Translations under genes and position numbers: made by a program | In this document: positions 50,866 through 60,242 of the stretch, piece after piece | Layout of the letters: the number at the start of each line of letters is the position of its first letter | Position numbering within the stretch: the stretch's first letter is position 1 | The notes under the pieces: model-generated | The model's input: only the letters and a program-made list of their open reading frames with translations | The model's database searches: none | Told to the model about the DNA's origin: nothing | NCBI RefSeq assembly: GCF_013618475.1 | Contig: NZ_JABJVN010000003.1 | Coordinates: 310,001-374,000 of the forward strand | DNA from: Saccharibacillus deserti | Lineage (GTDB): Bacteria > Bacillota > Bacilli > Paenibacillales > Paenibacillaceae | Length of the DNA: 64,000 nucleotides | Reading direction: 5' to 3'

Positions 50866-53800
50866 ATGAGCGACTTTTTCGCAAGGACGGCGGCGTATTC
50901 GTACCATCTGTATCTGAATGCGGACAGCGGAGGACAGTTCTGGCTGAGCGCAACGGACGGGGAAGGACCCGTTCTGCTTCGCGATGCCCTGACGCCGCTG
51001 CCGCGCTACATGCTGCCGGAGTATCGGCTGAACCGGGAAGAGACGCCGATCCGCGCTTCCCGGCTGCTTGTCGTACGCGACACGCTGCTGAAAGCGATCG
51101 GAAGAGGCGATGCTCCGGGCATGCATCTGCATATGGGCGACGAGGTCGAACTGGCGCTGATGGCCGATCCGGACCGGGGACTCGGCCTGACGTTCTTCCT
51201 CGACGGCGAACGTTCTTCGCTGATCGGACGGCTGCCGGAAGGCGCGCTCTATCTGGAGCCGGGCTGGTTCGGCCGCTTCGTCGACGCCGGATACGAGCTG
51301 ATCGATATGCCCGGGTTCGAAGAAGACGACCTGGACTGGATCGGACGCCGGATCGGACCGGAAGAATGGGAAGAACTGCTCGTTCGGACGATTCCGTCCA
51401 TGCGCGGGCGAGGACTTGCCGTGAGCAGCGAGATCGAGTATTCGGCAGAACCGGCGGGCCGGATCGACCTCGTGGACTGCGGCGAGAATCATGCGGCCGT
51501 TGAAGTCTCCCGCGGTGCGAATATGCTGCGGATAGCCGGATTGGAAGGGTATGTGCTGCAGCTTGTCCCAAGCAGAGACGGCGCCGAAGAAGCCGCCGTC
51601 TCTGATTCGGGCGGAGCCGGAAATGCGGAGGCCGCTTCGGGCGAAGAACCGGACGGTCCGGCGGGCAGCGCAGGCGATCGCCCCGTCGAACGGCTGCCCG
51701 AAAGCTCGGGTGAGAACGCGGGGCCGGCGTTTCTGATGCGTCCGGCCCTGGGGACGGAGACGGTGAGCCGTTTATTCGGTTCCGCAGGCGGCGGAACGGT
51801 GGGCGGCGAAGCCCTGGCGGAATTCGCGCGCCTGGCCGAACGCGAATGGGGTCCGCTGATTGCGGGCCGAAGCGCGGCGAAGTTCCGCGATCTGCACCGG
51901 CTCTACGACGCGTCGGATTGGAGCTGGTCGCTGCGCGGCGGTCCGGTCCTTGAGCGGGGCGTGGGGGTCGTTCACGCCGAGCCGGTCTTGAGCGCGGGCG
52001 GGCGGCTGTTCACGGCCGCCGAGCTGGTCGACGCCTGGAGCACGGGGCGTCGGTATCTGCGCCTCGAGGACGGATGGATCGACCTCGAGGCGCCGGAATT
52101 TGCCCGGAGCCTGCGCGAGCACGGCGCGGGCGGAGGGTCGGCCGGCCTGGTCTCGGCCGGCTTCTCGTACCGGCAGCGCCTCGGGCTGCCGGGCGAGGCG
52201 GAGGCCGGAGAGCTGCCGCTGGCGCTCGAAGGGCCCAAGCCTGCGCAGGCCGGCGAAGAACGGCCGGCGCTTGCGCATCTGCGCTACCTGGCCGGCTGGG
52301 GCATGAACGGCGGCCTGTACGGCGGAGCCGAGCGATGGCTGGCGGAGCTGGCGGCTTTTGCGGCGGAGGCGCTGGCCGCGGCACCGGACTGCCGGCTGGT
52401 TGTGGTCGGACGCCGCGAGCTGCTGACGGCGCTGGCCGAGGCGGTAGAACCCGCAGCGGGCGGAACGCAGGCAGGCGGGGTGGCCGGGGACGGAGAACCC
52501 GGCGGCGCACACTCTCCTCTATCGAACGGACCCACGGAAGAGCAGTCCTCCGTTCACGGCGGCTCTGCGCGGACCGGTTCGGAAACGACGAACTCCGACC
52601 CGGCGCCGGAAAGCGGCCTTGTCGAACGGCTGCAGCGCTGGGCGAATGAACGCCCGCCCCACGGAGATTCGTCTAAGAACGAAGAAGAAGCGGCCTCGGG
52701 TCTGATTCTGCGCCCGGTCTCCCAACTGCAAAAAGGCGAATTCGAAGACAAGCTGCAGGCGGATATTCTGCTTCTGCTGGAGCCCGACGCGTCCGTTCGT
52801 TCGGACGAGACCCGTCTGTTCAGCCGGATCGACTCGGCCGAAGCGAGGGTCCGGATCGCCGTCTATTCGGACGAAGGCCATATGAACGATGCGCGTGTCC
52901 GTGCCGTACAGATTCGGCTGCTGAAGCTCTACGATTCGCTGACGCGCAGCTTCCTGCTGCTGGATCCCGGCCGAGGGGCGGCGGTGCCGGGCGGGCGGCC
53001 TCCGCTGCAAAGCAGACCGGAAATGAAACTGTCTTCCTGGAAGAAGGATACGGCCGGCATGGCCGAGATGTTCGTCGACGAAGCGGCTGCCCGCCCGGAA
53101 GCGCCTGTGCGGCGGGGAATGTCCATCCCGCCCCGCGCGCCGGGCGCCTGGCCCGAGCCCGATCCGCGCGACACGCAGATCTCGCGTCCGCAGCCGGAGC
53201 GTTCGGCGCCTGTACCCCGGCGCCGTCCGTCTTCTTCCGCCGCCGGCGAAGTCCGGCCGGTACGCCCCGTGCAGCCGCAGTCCGCGGAGCGGGAATTCGT
53301 ACGTCGCGCGCGCGAAACGGCGGAACGCACGGAAGAAGAAGTGCCGTTCGCACCTTTTTCGAGCTATTGGCCGACGTTTGCCGCGATGAAGCCCGAGCAG
53401 GAGCGCTGGTATTTTTATTGGAGAACCGAGTTTCGTCGGGGCGAAAAAGTCGAGACGGATCTGTCCTACCTGTTTATCTACATTTATGAGCTCATCAACG
53501 GAATCGGCTGGGAGCATCCGCATGACGGACTGGAGATGCTGATCCGCGTATGGGAGAGCTACCGGGCACGATTCCGCCGCCTCGACGGCTATATGGCGGA
53601 TTGGGTGCGCGAATTTGCGCTGGTCCATGCGCTCGATCTGCCGGAATCTCCCGCACTCGAGCAGACGTCCGGGCTTCTCGCCGGCGAACTGCTTGATCTC
53701 GAGCTGTCCCGGCGGTTCGAAGGACAGCCGGCCGACCTGAGCTGGGAACTGATCGCCCGGCTGTCGGATTACGACGTCACGACGAGCCGTTTCTACAAGG

Positions 53801-55014
53801 ACGCCGGCAAAAAGACGCTCCCGCGCGTGCTGCCTCTTGTTGTACAGGCGCTCGACGAGCATCTGATCCGCTCCCGGGGCATCCGGCTGACCGGTTTGTT
53901 CCGGGAAGCCGATATCCGGATTACGGAACGCTATTTGTTCCGCAGCGCCGTGTACGATCCCGAGCTGTACGGACGGACGTTTCTTGTCCGTGCGCCGAAG
54001 CTTGGACTGCATGCGCAGCTGCGCGATTTCATCACGCAGGTGGTCCGCCAGACGGAGAACGAGCTGCGTGCCCGCTTTAAGTTCGGCGGCCGGCTGCGCG
54101 GCATCAAACTTGATCCGGAACTGGCCGAAGTGATCGCCGGTGCGGCGGAGCGCGAGTTCCTGCCGCCCGAAGAACGCCGTGCGCCGGAACCGCCGAAACT
54201 TCCCGAGGTCCGGTTCGACCTTGAAGAATTGGAGAAGCTGCGCCGCGATTCCGACGAGGTGCTGCGTATGCTGACCGGAGAATTGATGGCATCCGGCAGC
54301 CCGGCAGAACCGGCGGATCCGGGGCAGAGCGATCCGGAGCCGGTCCCGCACGCGGACGCAGACCAAGCGGCCGGCGGAAGCGGTACCGCAGCCCGGGCAG
54401 ACGAAACCTCCGATCTCTTTGTACAAGAGGTTTCACAGCAAGGGGAGCTGCCCGAAGCCGGCGAATACGAAGGTTTCGAGACGCTCGAGCTGCCGGAAGA
54501 CTCCGGATACGGCTGGGCGGGAGAAACGGTTCCCGGCGCCCTGTCGTTTGAACCGGAAGATTCTCCGGCTGCGGGAACTTCAAAAGCGGCTGCGCAGGAA
54601 GCGGGTTATGCCTCGGTTTCGGAGGCGGCAGCGCCGCGGCGAACAGACGAGGCCGGCTGCGGCAAAACGCCCGATCGCTCTGCCGCAGTTCCGGAGGCGG
54701 CAGCGCCGGGCGGCGATTCGCCGCAGGCCGACGCGGCAGCCTCGGACGGATGGGACGTCTCTGCGCTCGGCAGCGACTGGCAGGATTTGGCCGCCAGGCT
54801 CGGTCCGGCGGAGCGTGCCATGATCCGCGCCGTGCTGCTCGGTTCAAGCGATGCGCAGCGGATGGCGATTGCCGGGGCTTCCGGCGAACTGCCGGAAACG
54901 ATGATCGACCGGATCAACGAAGCGGCGATGGAAGCGATCGGGGATCTGCTGATCGACGGCGGCGAAGTGCTGGAAGAATACACGGAGAATCTCGCCGGAC
55001 TGCGTACGGATTGA
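50866..55014 (+). CDS. TerB-N / TerB-C domain protein of a helicase-ATPase module
   Basis: A 1382-residue cytoplasmic protein. Residues ~1-260 look beta-rich. The span ~270-680 is mixed and resembles a degenerate helicase-like region in places. The TerB-N domain lies at ~825-1030, recognisable from WYFYWRTEFRRG and the following TDLSYLFIYIYELINGIGW, and TerB-C at ~1045-1150 (RQTENELRARFKFGGRLRG, then LDPELAEVIAGAAERE). Low-complexity Glu/Ala/Pro stretches sit at ~240-290, ~550-610 and ~1150-1330. In this family such proteins are encoded with a BrxD-like ATPase and an Lhr-like helicase, and a role in DNA processing or phage defence has been proposed. ATG at 50866 follows GGGGAGTGGA; earlier starts lack a ribosome site. 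Confidence 0.85.
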   Translation: MSDFFARTAAYSYHLYLNADSGGQFWLSATDGEGPVLLRDALTPLPRYMLPEYRLNREETPIRASRLLVVRDTLLKAIGRGDAPGMHLHMGDEVELALMADPDRGLGLTFFLDGERSSLIGRLPEGALYLEPGWFGRFVDAGYELIDMPGFEEDDLDWIGRRIGPEEWEELLVRTIPSMRGRGLAVSSEIEYSAEPAGRIDLVDCGENHAAVEVSRGANMLRIAGLEGYVLQLVPSRDGAEEAAVSDSGGAGNAEAASGEEPDGPAGSAGDRPVERLPESSGENAGPAFLMRPALGTETVSRLFGSAGGGTVGGEALAEFARLAEREWGPLIAGRSAAKFRDLHRLYDASDWSWSLRGGPVLERGVGVVHAEPVLSAGGRLFTAAELVDAWSTGRRYLRLEDGWIDLEAPEFARSLREHGAGGGSAGLVSAGFSYRQRLGLPGEAEAGELPLALEGPKPAQAGEERPALAHLRYLAGWGMNGGLYGGAERWLAELAAFAAEALAAAPDCRLVVVGRRELLTALAEAVEPAAGGTQAGGVAGDGEPGGAHSPLSNGPTEEQSSVHGGSARTGSETTNSDPAPESGLVERLQRWANERPPHGDSSKNEEEAASGLILRPVSQLQKGEFEDKLQADILLLLEPDASVRSDETRLFSRIDSAEARVRIAVYSDEGHMNDARVRAVQIRLLKLYDSLTRSFLLLDPGRGAAVPGGRPPLQSRPEMKLSSWKKDTAGMAEMFVDEAAARPEAPVRRGMSIPPRAPGAWPEPDPRDTQISRPQPERSAPVPRRRPSSSAAGEVRPVRPVQPQSAEREFVRRARETAERTEEEVPFAPFSSYWPTFAAMKPEQERWYFYWRTEFRRGEKVETDLSYLFIYIYELINGIGWEHPHDGLEMLIRVWESYRARFRRLDGYMADWVREFALVHALDLPESPALEQTSGLLAGELLDLELSRRFEGQPADLSWELIARLSDYDVTTSRFYKDAGKKTLPRVLPLVVQALDEHLIRSRGIRLTGLFREADIRITERYLFRSAVYDPELYGRTFLVRAPKLGLHAQLRDFITQVVRQTENELRARFKFGGRLRGIKLDPELAEVIAGAAEREFLPPEERRAPEPPKLPEVRFDLEELEKLRRDSDEVLRMLTGELMASGSPAEPADPGQSDPEPVPHADADQAAGGSGTAARADETSDLFVQEVSQQGELPEAGEYEGFETLELPEDSGYGWAGETVPGALSFEPEDSPAAGTSKAAAQEAGYASVSEAAAPRRTDEAGCGKTPDRSAAVPEAAAPGGDSPQADAAASDGWDVSALGSDWQDLAARLGPAERAMIRAVLLGSSDAQRMAIAGASGELPETMIDRINEAAMEAIGDLLIDGGEVLEEYTENLAGLRTD

Positions 55015-55113
55015 AATCGGCGCATGTTCCGCGTCCGTATCCGTCTGAATGCGAACGGAGGGTCCTGCATGCGCAGAAAGACGTTTTTGGAAACGGAAGA
55101 AAAACAAAGACTG

Positions 55114-55122
55114 TGGTATAGT
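55114..55122 (+). promoter_or_regulatory. possible internal extended -10 promoter
   Basis: TGGTATAGT fits an extended -10 element about 60 bases before the ATPase gene. No -35 is visible, so it is weakly supported. Confidence 0.35.
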
Positions 55123-55183
55123 GTGGGCGGGACGATACGCTTCGGCGGACGTCCCGTGGAGCAACATTCGGAGGTGACTGAAC

Positions 55184-57025
55184 GTGAATGCTAATCAAAC
55201 GAAGATCCCCAAGCGGATATCGTCGGCACTGGTGAACTCGCTGAGCGCCGGCGTCGTGCCGCGGATCGGACTTGAATATATAGCGGTGGGGCGGAAGCCC
55301 GAGATCGAATCGGTGCTTCGGGAGCTTGGGAACGTGGCGGAAGGCGGAGCGGCGTTCAAGCTGATCACGGGCCGTTACGGCAGCGGCAAAAGCTTTTTGA
55401 TCCAGATTCTGCGCAACTATGCGATGGATCGCGACTTTGTCGTGGCCGATGCGGATCTGTCCCCGGAACGCCGATTGGTCGGTACCAAAGGGCAGGGACT
55501 CGGGACGTACCGCGAGCTGATGACGCATCTGTCGACGCGTACGCGGCCCGATGGCGGAGCGCTGGAAGCCGTGCTGCAAAAATGGTTCGCCTCGCTCCAG
55601 CAGCAGGCGATGGCGGAACTCGGCCTGCGGCCGGACGATGAGAAGTTGCAGGTGGAAGTGGAGCGGCGCATCTTCGAAGTGACGGGCAATATGGAGCATA
55701 TGGTGCACGGATTCGACTTCGCGCGCGTGCTGTCGGCGTATTGGAACGGCTACAAGATGTCCGACGACGAACTGAAGCAGAATGCGCTGCGCTGGCTTCG
55801 GGGAGAGTTCCCGACCAAGACGGAGGCGCGCAAATGCCTGGGAGTCGGCGTCATCATCGACGACGACAACTGGTACGACTATATGAAGCTGTGGGCGGAA
55901 TTCATGGCGAAGATCGGGTACAAAGGACTGCTGCTGTTTATCGACGAAGGCGTCAATCTGTACAAGATCACGAATACCGTGTCCCGGCAGAGCAACTACG
56001 AGAAGCTGCTGACGATCTTCAACGATACGATGCAGGGCAAAGCGCAGCACCTCGGGATCTTCCTCGGCGGCACGCCGCAGTTCGTGGAAGACCAGCGCCG
56101 CGGGCTGTTCAGCTACGACGCGCTGCGTTCGCGGCTCGTCGCGGGCCGCTTCGGCGAAGGGGCGGGCATGCTGCATTACGCCGGCCCGATCCTGCGGCTG
56201 GAGATGCTCTCGCACGCGGAGATTCTCGTGCTGCTGGAGAAGCTGCGAGACCTGCACTCCTCGCATTACGGCTACGCGGCGGCGCTCGATCAGAAGCAGC
56301 TGACCCGGTTCATGGAGTCGGAGCTTGGCCGGATGGGCGCGGATGCGCTGCTGACGACCCGCGAAGTCGTACGCGACTTCATGGATCTGCTCAATACGCT
56401 GCACCAATACCCGGACCGCAGCTTCGACGAGCTGCTGCCGGACGTCCTGGGCCGCGCGCCGCAGATCGGCGGTTTGTCGCTTGGCGGACCGGGCAGTCCC
56501 GGTCTTGGCGTATCGGGCGCTCCGGGCTTAACCGGCACGGATGCCCCGCGCGGAAACGTCGGCCCGAGCCGCAGCGATTCGGGGCCGGCGGCTCCAGGTT
56601 CCGATTCCGGCATGCGTGTATCCGGCGCGGGCGGAAGCGAATCGTCGGGGCATCCGGCCGGTCGGGGCAGCTTGGCGGATGCGAGACAGCCGCAGTCCGG
56701 CGGCGATCTCTTCTCTTCGGCCGGCGAGGCGTCATCCGCGCCGGAGCCGGAATTCTCTGCCAAGCCGCGTCCGCGCGGAAGCGGCTTCCAGAGCGGAGAG
56801 AATGTCGACGGGCTGCGGGCAGCGGCTTTTGATCCGTATGGCGGTGCTTCTTGCGAAGCGGCGGGCCAGGCGTTCCGCGGCGGCGTGTCGGAAGCGCGTC
56901 CGGCCCGCGGTTTGTCCGACTCCCGCTCCGGACGTTCGCCGGAATCGGCGGAAGACACGCTTCCGGGCAGTGCCGCGGCGGGCGACGAAGGGCCGGACGA
57001 TATTCTCGCGGAGCTTGATCTGTGA
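55184..57025 (+). CDS. BREX-type ATP-binding protein, BrxD-like (DUF2791)
   Basis: A 613-residue P-loop ATPase. Residues ~1-430 form the ATPase, with Walker A GRYGSGKS at 63-70, Walker B LLLFIDEG with Asp254-Glu255, and arginine-finger candidates in the SRLVAGRF region. The start IPKRISSALVNSLSAGVVPRIGLEYIAVGR matches BrxD-type proteins of BREX systems. Residues ~430-613 are a Gly/Ser/Pro-rich, probably disordered tail, which is longer than I expect for the family. The GTG start follows GGAGGTGACTGAAC. Its stop overlaps the helicase start by four bases, so the two are co-translated. PglX methylase and PglZ are absent from the window, so this is not a complete BREX system. Confidence 0.85.
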   Translation: MNANQTKIPKRISSALVNSLSAGVVPRIGLEYIAVGRKPEIESVLRELGNVAEGGAAFKLITGRYGSGKSFLIQILRNYAMDRDFVVADADLSPERRLVGTKGQGLGTYRELMTHLSTRTRPDGGALEAVLQKWFASLQQQAMAELGLRPDDEKLQVEVERRIFEVTGNMEHMVHGFDFARVLSAYWNGYKMSDDELKQNALRWLRGEFPTKTEARKCLGVGVIIDDDNWYDYMKLWAEFMAKIGYKGLLLFIDEGVNLYKITNTVSRQSNYEKLLTIFNDTMQGKAQHLGIFLGGTPQFVEDQRRGLFSYDALRSRLVAGRFGEGAGMLHYAGPILRLEMLSHAEILVLLEKLRDLHSSHYGYAAALDQKQLTRFMESELGRMGADALLTTREVVRDFMDLLNTLHQYPDRSFDELLPDVLGRAPQIGGLSLGGPGSPGLGVSGAPGLTGTDAPRGNVGPSRSDSGPAAPGSDSGMRVSGAGGSESSGHPAGRGSLADARQPQSGGDLFSSAGEASSAPEPEFSAKPRPRGSGFQSGENVDGLRAAAFDPYGGASCEAAGQAFRGGVSEARPARGLSDSRSGRSPESAEDTLPGSAAAGDEGPDDILAELDL

Positions 57026-59214
57026 GCGCGGAGCATCCGTTTTACCGGCTGGCCCCGTTCATCCAGGAGTATATTTACCGCAGCGGCTGGGAAGAGCTGC
57101 GCGAAGTGCAGGTGGAAGCGAGCCGCGTGGTGCTCGATACGAACCATCATATGCTGATCGCTTCCGGGACGGCTTCGGGCAAGACCGAAGCCGCCTTTTT
57201 TCCGGCGCTGACGCTGCTTGAACAGGAACCGTCCTCTTCGGTCGGCATTCTGTACATCGGACCGCTCAAAGCGCTGATCAACGACCAGTTCCAGCGGCTC
57301 GAAGGGCTGATGCGCGATGCGCATATCCCGGTCTGGCATTGGCACGGCGACGTGCCGCAGTCCGAGAAGACCAAAGTCATGCGCCATCCGTCGGGCGTGC
57401 TCCAGATTACGCCCGAATCGCTGGAAGGGCTGCTCATGAACCGCCCCAACGCCATTCCGGCGCTGTTCGGCGACCTGCGCTTTATCGTCATCGACGAAGT
57501 GCATGCCTTCATGGGGGCGGACCGCGGCTCCCAGGTGCTGAGCCAGCTCGAACGCCTGTCCCGCATGGCGGGCTGTTCGCCGCGCCGGATCGGCTTGTCC
57601 GCGACGCTCGGCGACTACGAGGCCGTGAAGTCCTGGCTGGCCGGCGGCACGCGTATTCCGGTCGAGCTGGTCTCGCCGCCGGGCGGACGCAAACTGCGGC
57701 TGTCGATCGAGAACTTCGCCATGCCGGACGCCCGCGACGAGCGGCAGAGCGAAGCGCTGGAGAATGCGAAGAAGTCGTACAACAACTTCATTTATGACCA
57801 TACCCATCTCAAAAAGGCGCTGATCTTCACCAACAGCCGCACCGTTGCCGAGACGACGATTCTGGAGATGCGCCGGATCGCCGAGCTGCGCCAGCAGCCC
57901 GACGTGTTCCACGTGCATCACGGCAGCATCTCTTCGATGCTGCGCGAAGAAGCCGAGACGGCCCTGCGCGAAGGGTACGGCCCGGCGGTCGCGGCGGCGA
58001 CGCTGACGCTTGAACTCGGTATCGACCTCGGCAGTCTGGAACGGGTGATGCAGCTCGGCGCGCCGTATTCCTGCGCCAGCTTCGTCCAGCGGCTCGGCCG
58101 TTCGGGCCGGCGCGAAGGCGCGGTCGCGGAGATGATGTTCGTCTGCGCGGAAGAAGACGACGAGGAAGCGCAGCTTCCCGCGCGCATGCCGTGGACGCTG
58201 CTGCGGGCGATCGCCGTGTGCGAACTGTACGTCAAGGAGAAATGGATCGAGCCGCAGACGGTGCGCCAGCTGCCGCTCGGCCTGCTGTACCATCAGACGA
58301 TGAGCGTGCTGCGCAGTTTTGGCGAAGCGGAAGCGGGCGAACTCGCCCGCGCCGTGCTGACACTGCCTCCTTTTGCCAACTTTACGACGGATCAGTACCG
58401 CGAGCTGCTGGAGTATCTGCTTGCGACCGACCATATCGAACAGACGGAAGACGGCATGCTGATCGTGGGACTGATGGGCGAGCGCGTATCGGGCCATTAC
58501 CGCTTCTATGCCGTATTTCAAGACGAAGAAGAGCATGCCGTCTACGACGGTTCGGAAGAGATCGGTTCGATCACGACCGTGCCGCCGGCCGGCTACTGCT
58601 TCTCGCTCGCCGGTCGGCTCTGGAAAGTCGAAGAAGTCGACAACCGGCACAAAGCCGTCTACGTCAAACATGCCAAAGGCAAAGTCGATACGCTCTGGCT
58701 CGGAGCAGGCGGCGATATGCATACGCGGATCGTGCGCAAGATGCGCGATATTTTGCGGGAAAACACGCTCTATCCGTATCTGGCTCCCAACGCGGCCGCC
58801 CGGCTCGAACGCGCCCGGCGCCTGTCCCGCGAGACCGGCCTGACCGAACGGCTCGTGCTGCCCGCGGGCGGCGATTCCCTGTTCGTTATGCCGTGGATCG
58901 GCAGCCGGGAATTCCGGACGTTGGAGCGGCTGCTGAAGAACAATCTGTCGCGGCAGCTCTCGCTTCGTTCCATCGTCCCGATGGAACCGCATTACATGGT
59001 GGTAGCCGGACGCACCGACGCCGACGAACTGCAGCAGCTGATCCTGTCCGAGAGCGAGCGCATGGAGGATTCGATCCAGATGCTCGACGAGTTCGAAGCG
59101 CCTTACCTCGGCAAGTACGACGAGTTCACGCCGCCGAACCTGATCCGAGCCGCTTTTGCGGCGGACGGGCTGGATCTGGAAGGGTTAAGGCGGGGACTGC
59201 GGGGCGTGTTTTAA
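57022..59214 (+). CDS. Lhr-like DEAD/DEAH-box helicase (BrxHI-like)
   Basis: A 730-residue superfamily 2 helicase starting with GTG. Helicase lobe 1 (~25-225) has motif I GTASGKT at 49-55, motif II DEVH at 158-161 and motif III SATLGD. Lobe 2 (~250-430) has TLELGIDLGS and the motif VI RLGRSGRR. The C-terminal ~300 residues match the winged-helix and Lhr-type region of large ATP-dependent helicases (GYCFSLAGRLWKVEEVD). It should unwind DNA or RNA-DNA. With the TerB protein and BrxD-like ATPase it makes a compact three-gene unit closed by a terminator. Confidence 0.9.
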   Translation: MSAEHPFYRLAPFIQEYIYRSGWEELREVQVEASRVVLDTNHHMLIASGTASGKTEAAFFPALTLLEQEPSSSVGILYIGPLKALINDQFQRLEGLMRDAHIPVWHWHGDVPQSEKTKVMRHPSGVLQITPESLEGLLMNRPNAIPALFGDLRFIVIDEVHAFMGADRGSQVLSQLERLSRMAGCSPRRIGLSATLGDYEAVKSWLAGGTRIPVELVSPPGGRKLRLSIENFAMPDARDERQSEALENAKKSYNNFIYDHTHLKKALIFTNSRTVAETTILEMRRIAELRQQPDVFHVHHGSISSMLREEAETALREGYGPAVAAATLTLELGIDLGSLERVMQLGAPYSCASFVQRLGRSGRREGAVAEMMFVCAEEDDEEAQLPARMPWTLLRAIAVCELYVKEKWIEPQTVRQLPLGLLYHQTMSVLRSFGEAEAGELARAVLTLPPFANFTTDQYRELLEYLLATDHIEQTEDGMLIVGLMGERVSGHYRFYAVFQDEEEHAVYDGSEEIGSITTVPPAGYCFSLAGRLWKVEEVDNRHKAVYVKHAKGKVDTLWLGAGGDMHTRIVRKMRDILRENTLYPYLAPNAAARLERARRLSRETGLTERLVLPAGGDSLFVMPWIGSREFRTLERLLKNNLSRQLSLRSIVPMEPHYMVVAGRTDADELQQLILSESERMEDSIQMLDEFEAPYLGKYDEFTPPNLIRAAFAADGLDLEGLRRGLRGVF

Positions 59215-59244
59215 GCGTTAAGTCGCAGCGATGTGACACAGGCA

Positions 59245-59291
59245 AAAGAGTCTTTTCCGTATTCGTCAGATAACGGGAAGGCTCTTTTTGG
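59245..59291 (+). terminator. terminator of the TerB/BrxD/helicase operon
   Basis: AAAGAGTCTTTTCCGT pairs with ACGGGAAGGCTCTTT (few G-T pairs or mismatches) and is followed by TTGG. Confidence 0.8.
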
Positions 59292-59381
59292 CGTTAACGC
59301 GGGGTGCAACTTTTAACGCTGCCGAAACGTCGGAAAGAAAATGGGTTATTTGGAAAACAGAACCTCCGGGAGGGGATTATA

Positions 59382-60089
59382 TTGCCGAATAGCGGATCGA
59401 CGCCCGCCGAAGCTGTTCGCGAAGCTATCGGACGGCTTGAGCCGGACGAACATTCTTTTGCTATTGTGCGGGATGCGGAATATCGGGAAATCGGGAAATC
59501 GAATAGACGCCGACAGATTGTCGGGTTCGGAGGGGTAGGACTGGCTCTGCTTATTGCATCGGCCTGCGGATCAACCGAGGCTGATCGCCGTGCATCATCC
59601 GGGCCGCAGGCGAATCCGAAAGACGAACAAGGCTTGGTCTCTGCGGGCAGCGGGTACGTCATCCAGGCGGACAGCCCGGAAGGCGTTTTGGTCGTCTCGC
59701 CGGAAAAAGAGGATTTTGGCGATAGCGGAGGAGACGACGCTTATTACGACGCGACTTTCTTCTACGGCGCCCCGGAAACCGCCGATATTCGGGTCGGGAT
59801 GGGCGTCGATGTCCGGATGGAACCGGGCAGCACGGTGATGACCTCCTACCCGGCAAAAGCCGCCGCCGCGCGAATCGAGATTCTGGAAGATCCCCGGCCC
59901 GAGGGAGCGGAACTGGCGCAGTCTCGGGCCGTAGAGATGGCGCTCGATTCGCTCAAGAAGGGAGCAGCGGGAATTCCGGTTGTGCAGGAAGCGATGTACG
60001 ACGAAGCGCGGGACACCTGGACCGTGAAGCTGCTGGATAGCAAACGCAGGCCGATTGCGATTGAAGTGCAGGACGAGTTGGGCAAATAA
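59382..60089 (+). CDS. DUF3221 (YobA-like) membrane-anchored or lipoprotein-like protein
   Basis: A 235-residue protein starting with TTG behind GGGAGGGGATTATA; the longer frame upstream has no ribosome site. Residues 1-~45 are charged and cytoplasmic-looking. One hydrophobic segment (~50-62, GFGGVGLALLIAS) ends in ASAC, which could be an internal lipobox. Residues ~85-175 resemble DUF3221: YVIQADSPEGVLVVSP, an acidic patch, YYDATFFYGAP, VGMGVDVRM and SYPAKAAAARIEIL. A C-terminal domain of ~60 residues completes it. The role is unknown. Confidence 0.65.
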   Translation: MPNSGSTPAEAVREAIGRLEPDEHSFAIVRDAEYREIGKSNRRRQIVGFGGVGLALLIASACGSTEADRRASSGPQANPKDEQGLVSAGSGYVIQADSPEGVLVVSPEKEDFGDSGGDDAYYDATFFYGAPETADIRVGMGVDVRMEPGSTVMTSYPAKAAAARIEILEDPRPEGAELAQSRAVEMALDSLKKGAAGIPVVQEAMYDEARDTWTVKLLDSKRRPIAIEVQDELGK

Positions 60090-60193
60090 CTGCGCAGGAA
60101 CCGTTATTTGGGCAGGCGCGAGACGCCGTCTTCGGCGTAAGTCTCGCCTGGCGGCTAAGCGCTCCGCCTTCTCCCGCCGTCCCCGCCTGCAAA

Positions 60194-60229
60194 GCCGAAC
60201 AGCCCGGGCCGATGTCCGGGCTGTTCGGC
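60194..60229. terminator. perfect inverted repeat between converging genes
   Basis: GCCGAACAGCCCGG and CCGGGCTGTTCGGC form a 14-bp perfect stem. No T-run follows on either side, so termination is less certain. CAAATAAC/GTTATTTG arms at 60083-60110 make a second small hairpin just before it. Confidence 0.6.
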
Positions 60230-60242
60230 GTATGCGCGCTCC

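Noticed and set aside
56290-58992. 900-codon minus-strand frame over the ATPase and helicase
   Set aside because: It runs across the junction of two genes with verified Walker and helicase motifs; it results from codon bias.
50866-59214. Complete BREX system
   Set aside because: Only the BrxD-like ATPase and BrxHI-like helicase are present; no PglX methylase, PglZ or BrxC/PglY genes are in the window.
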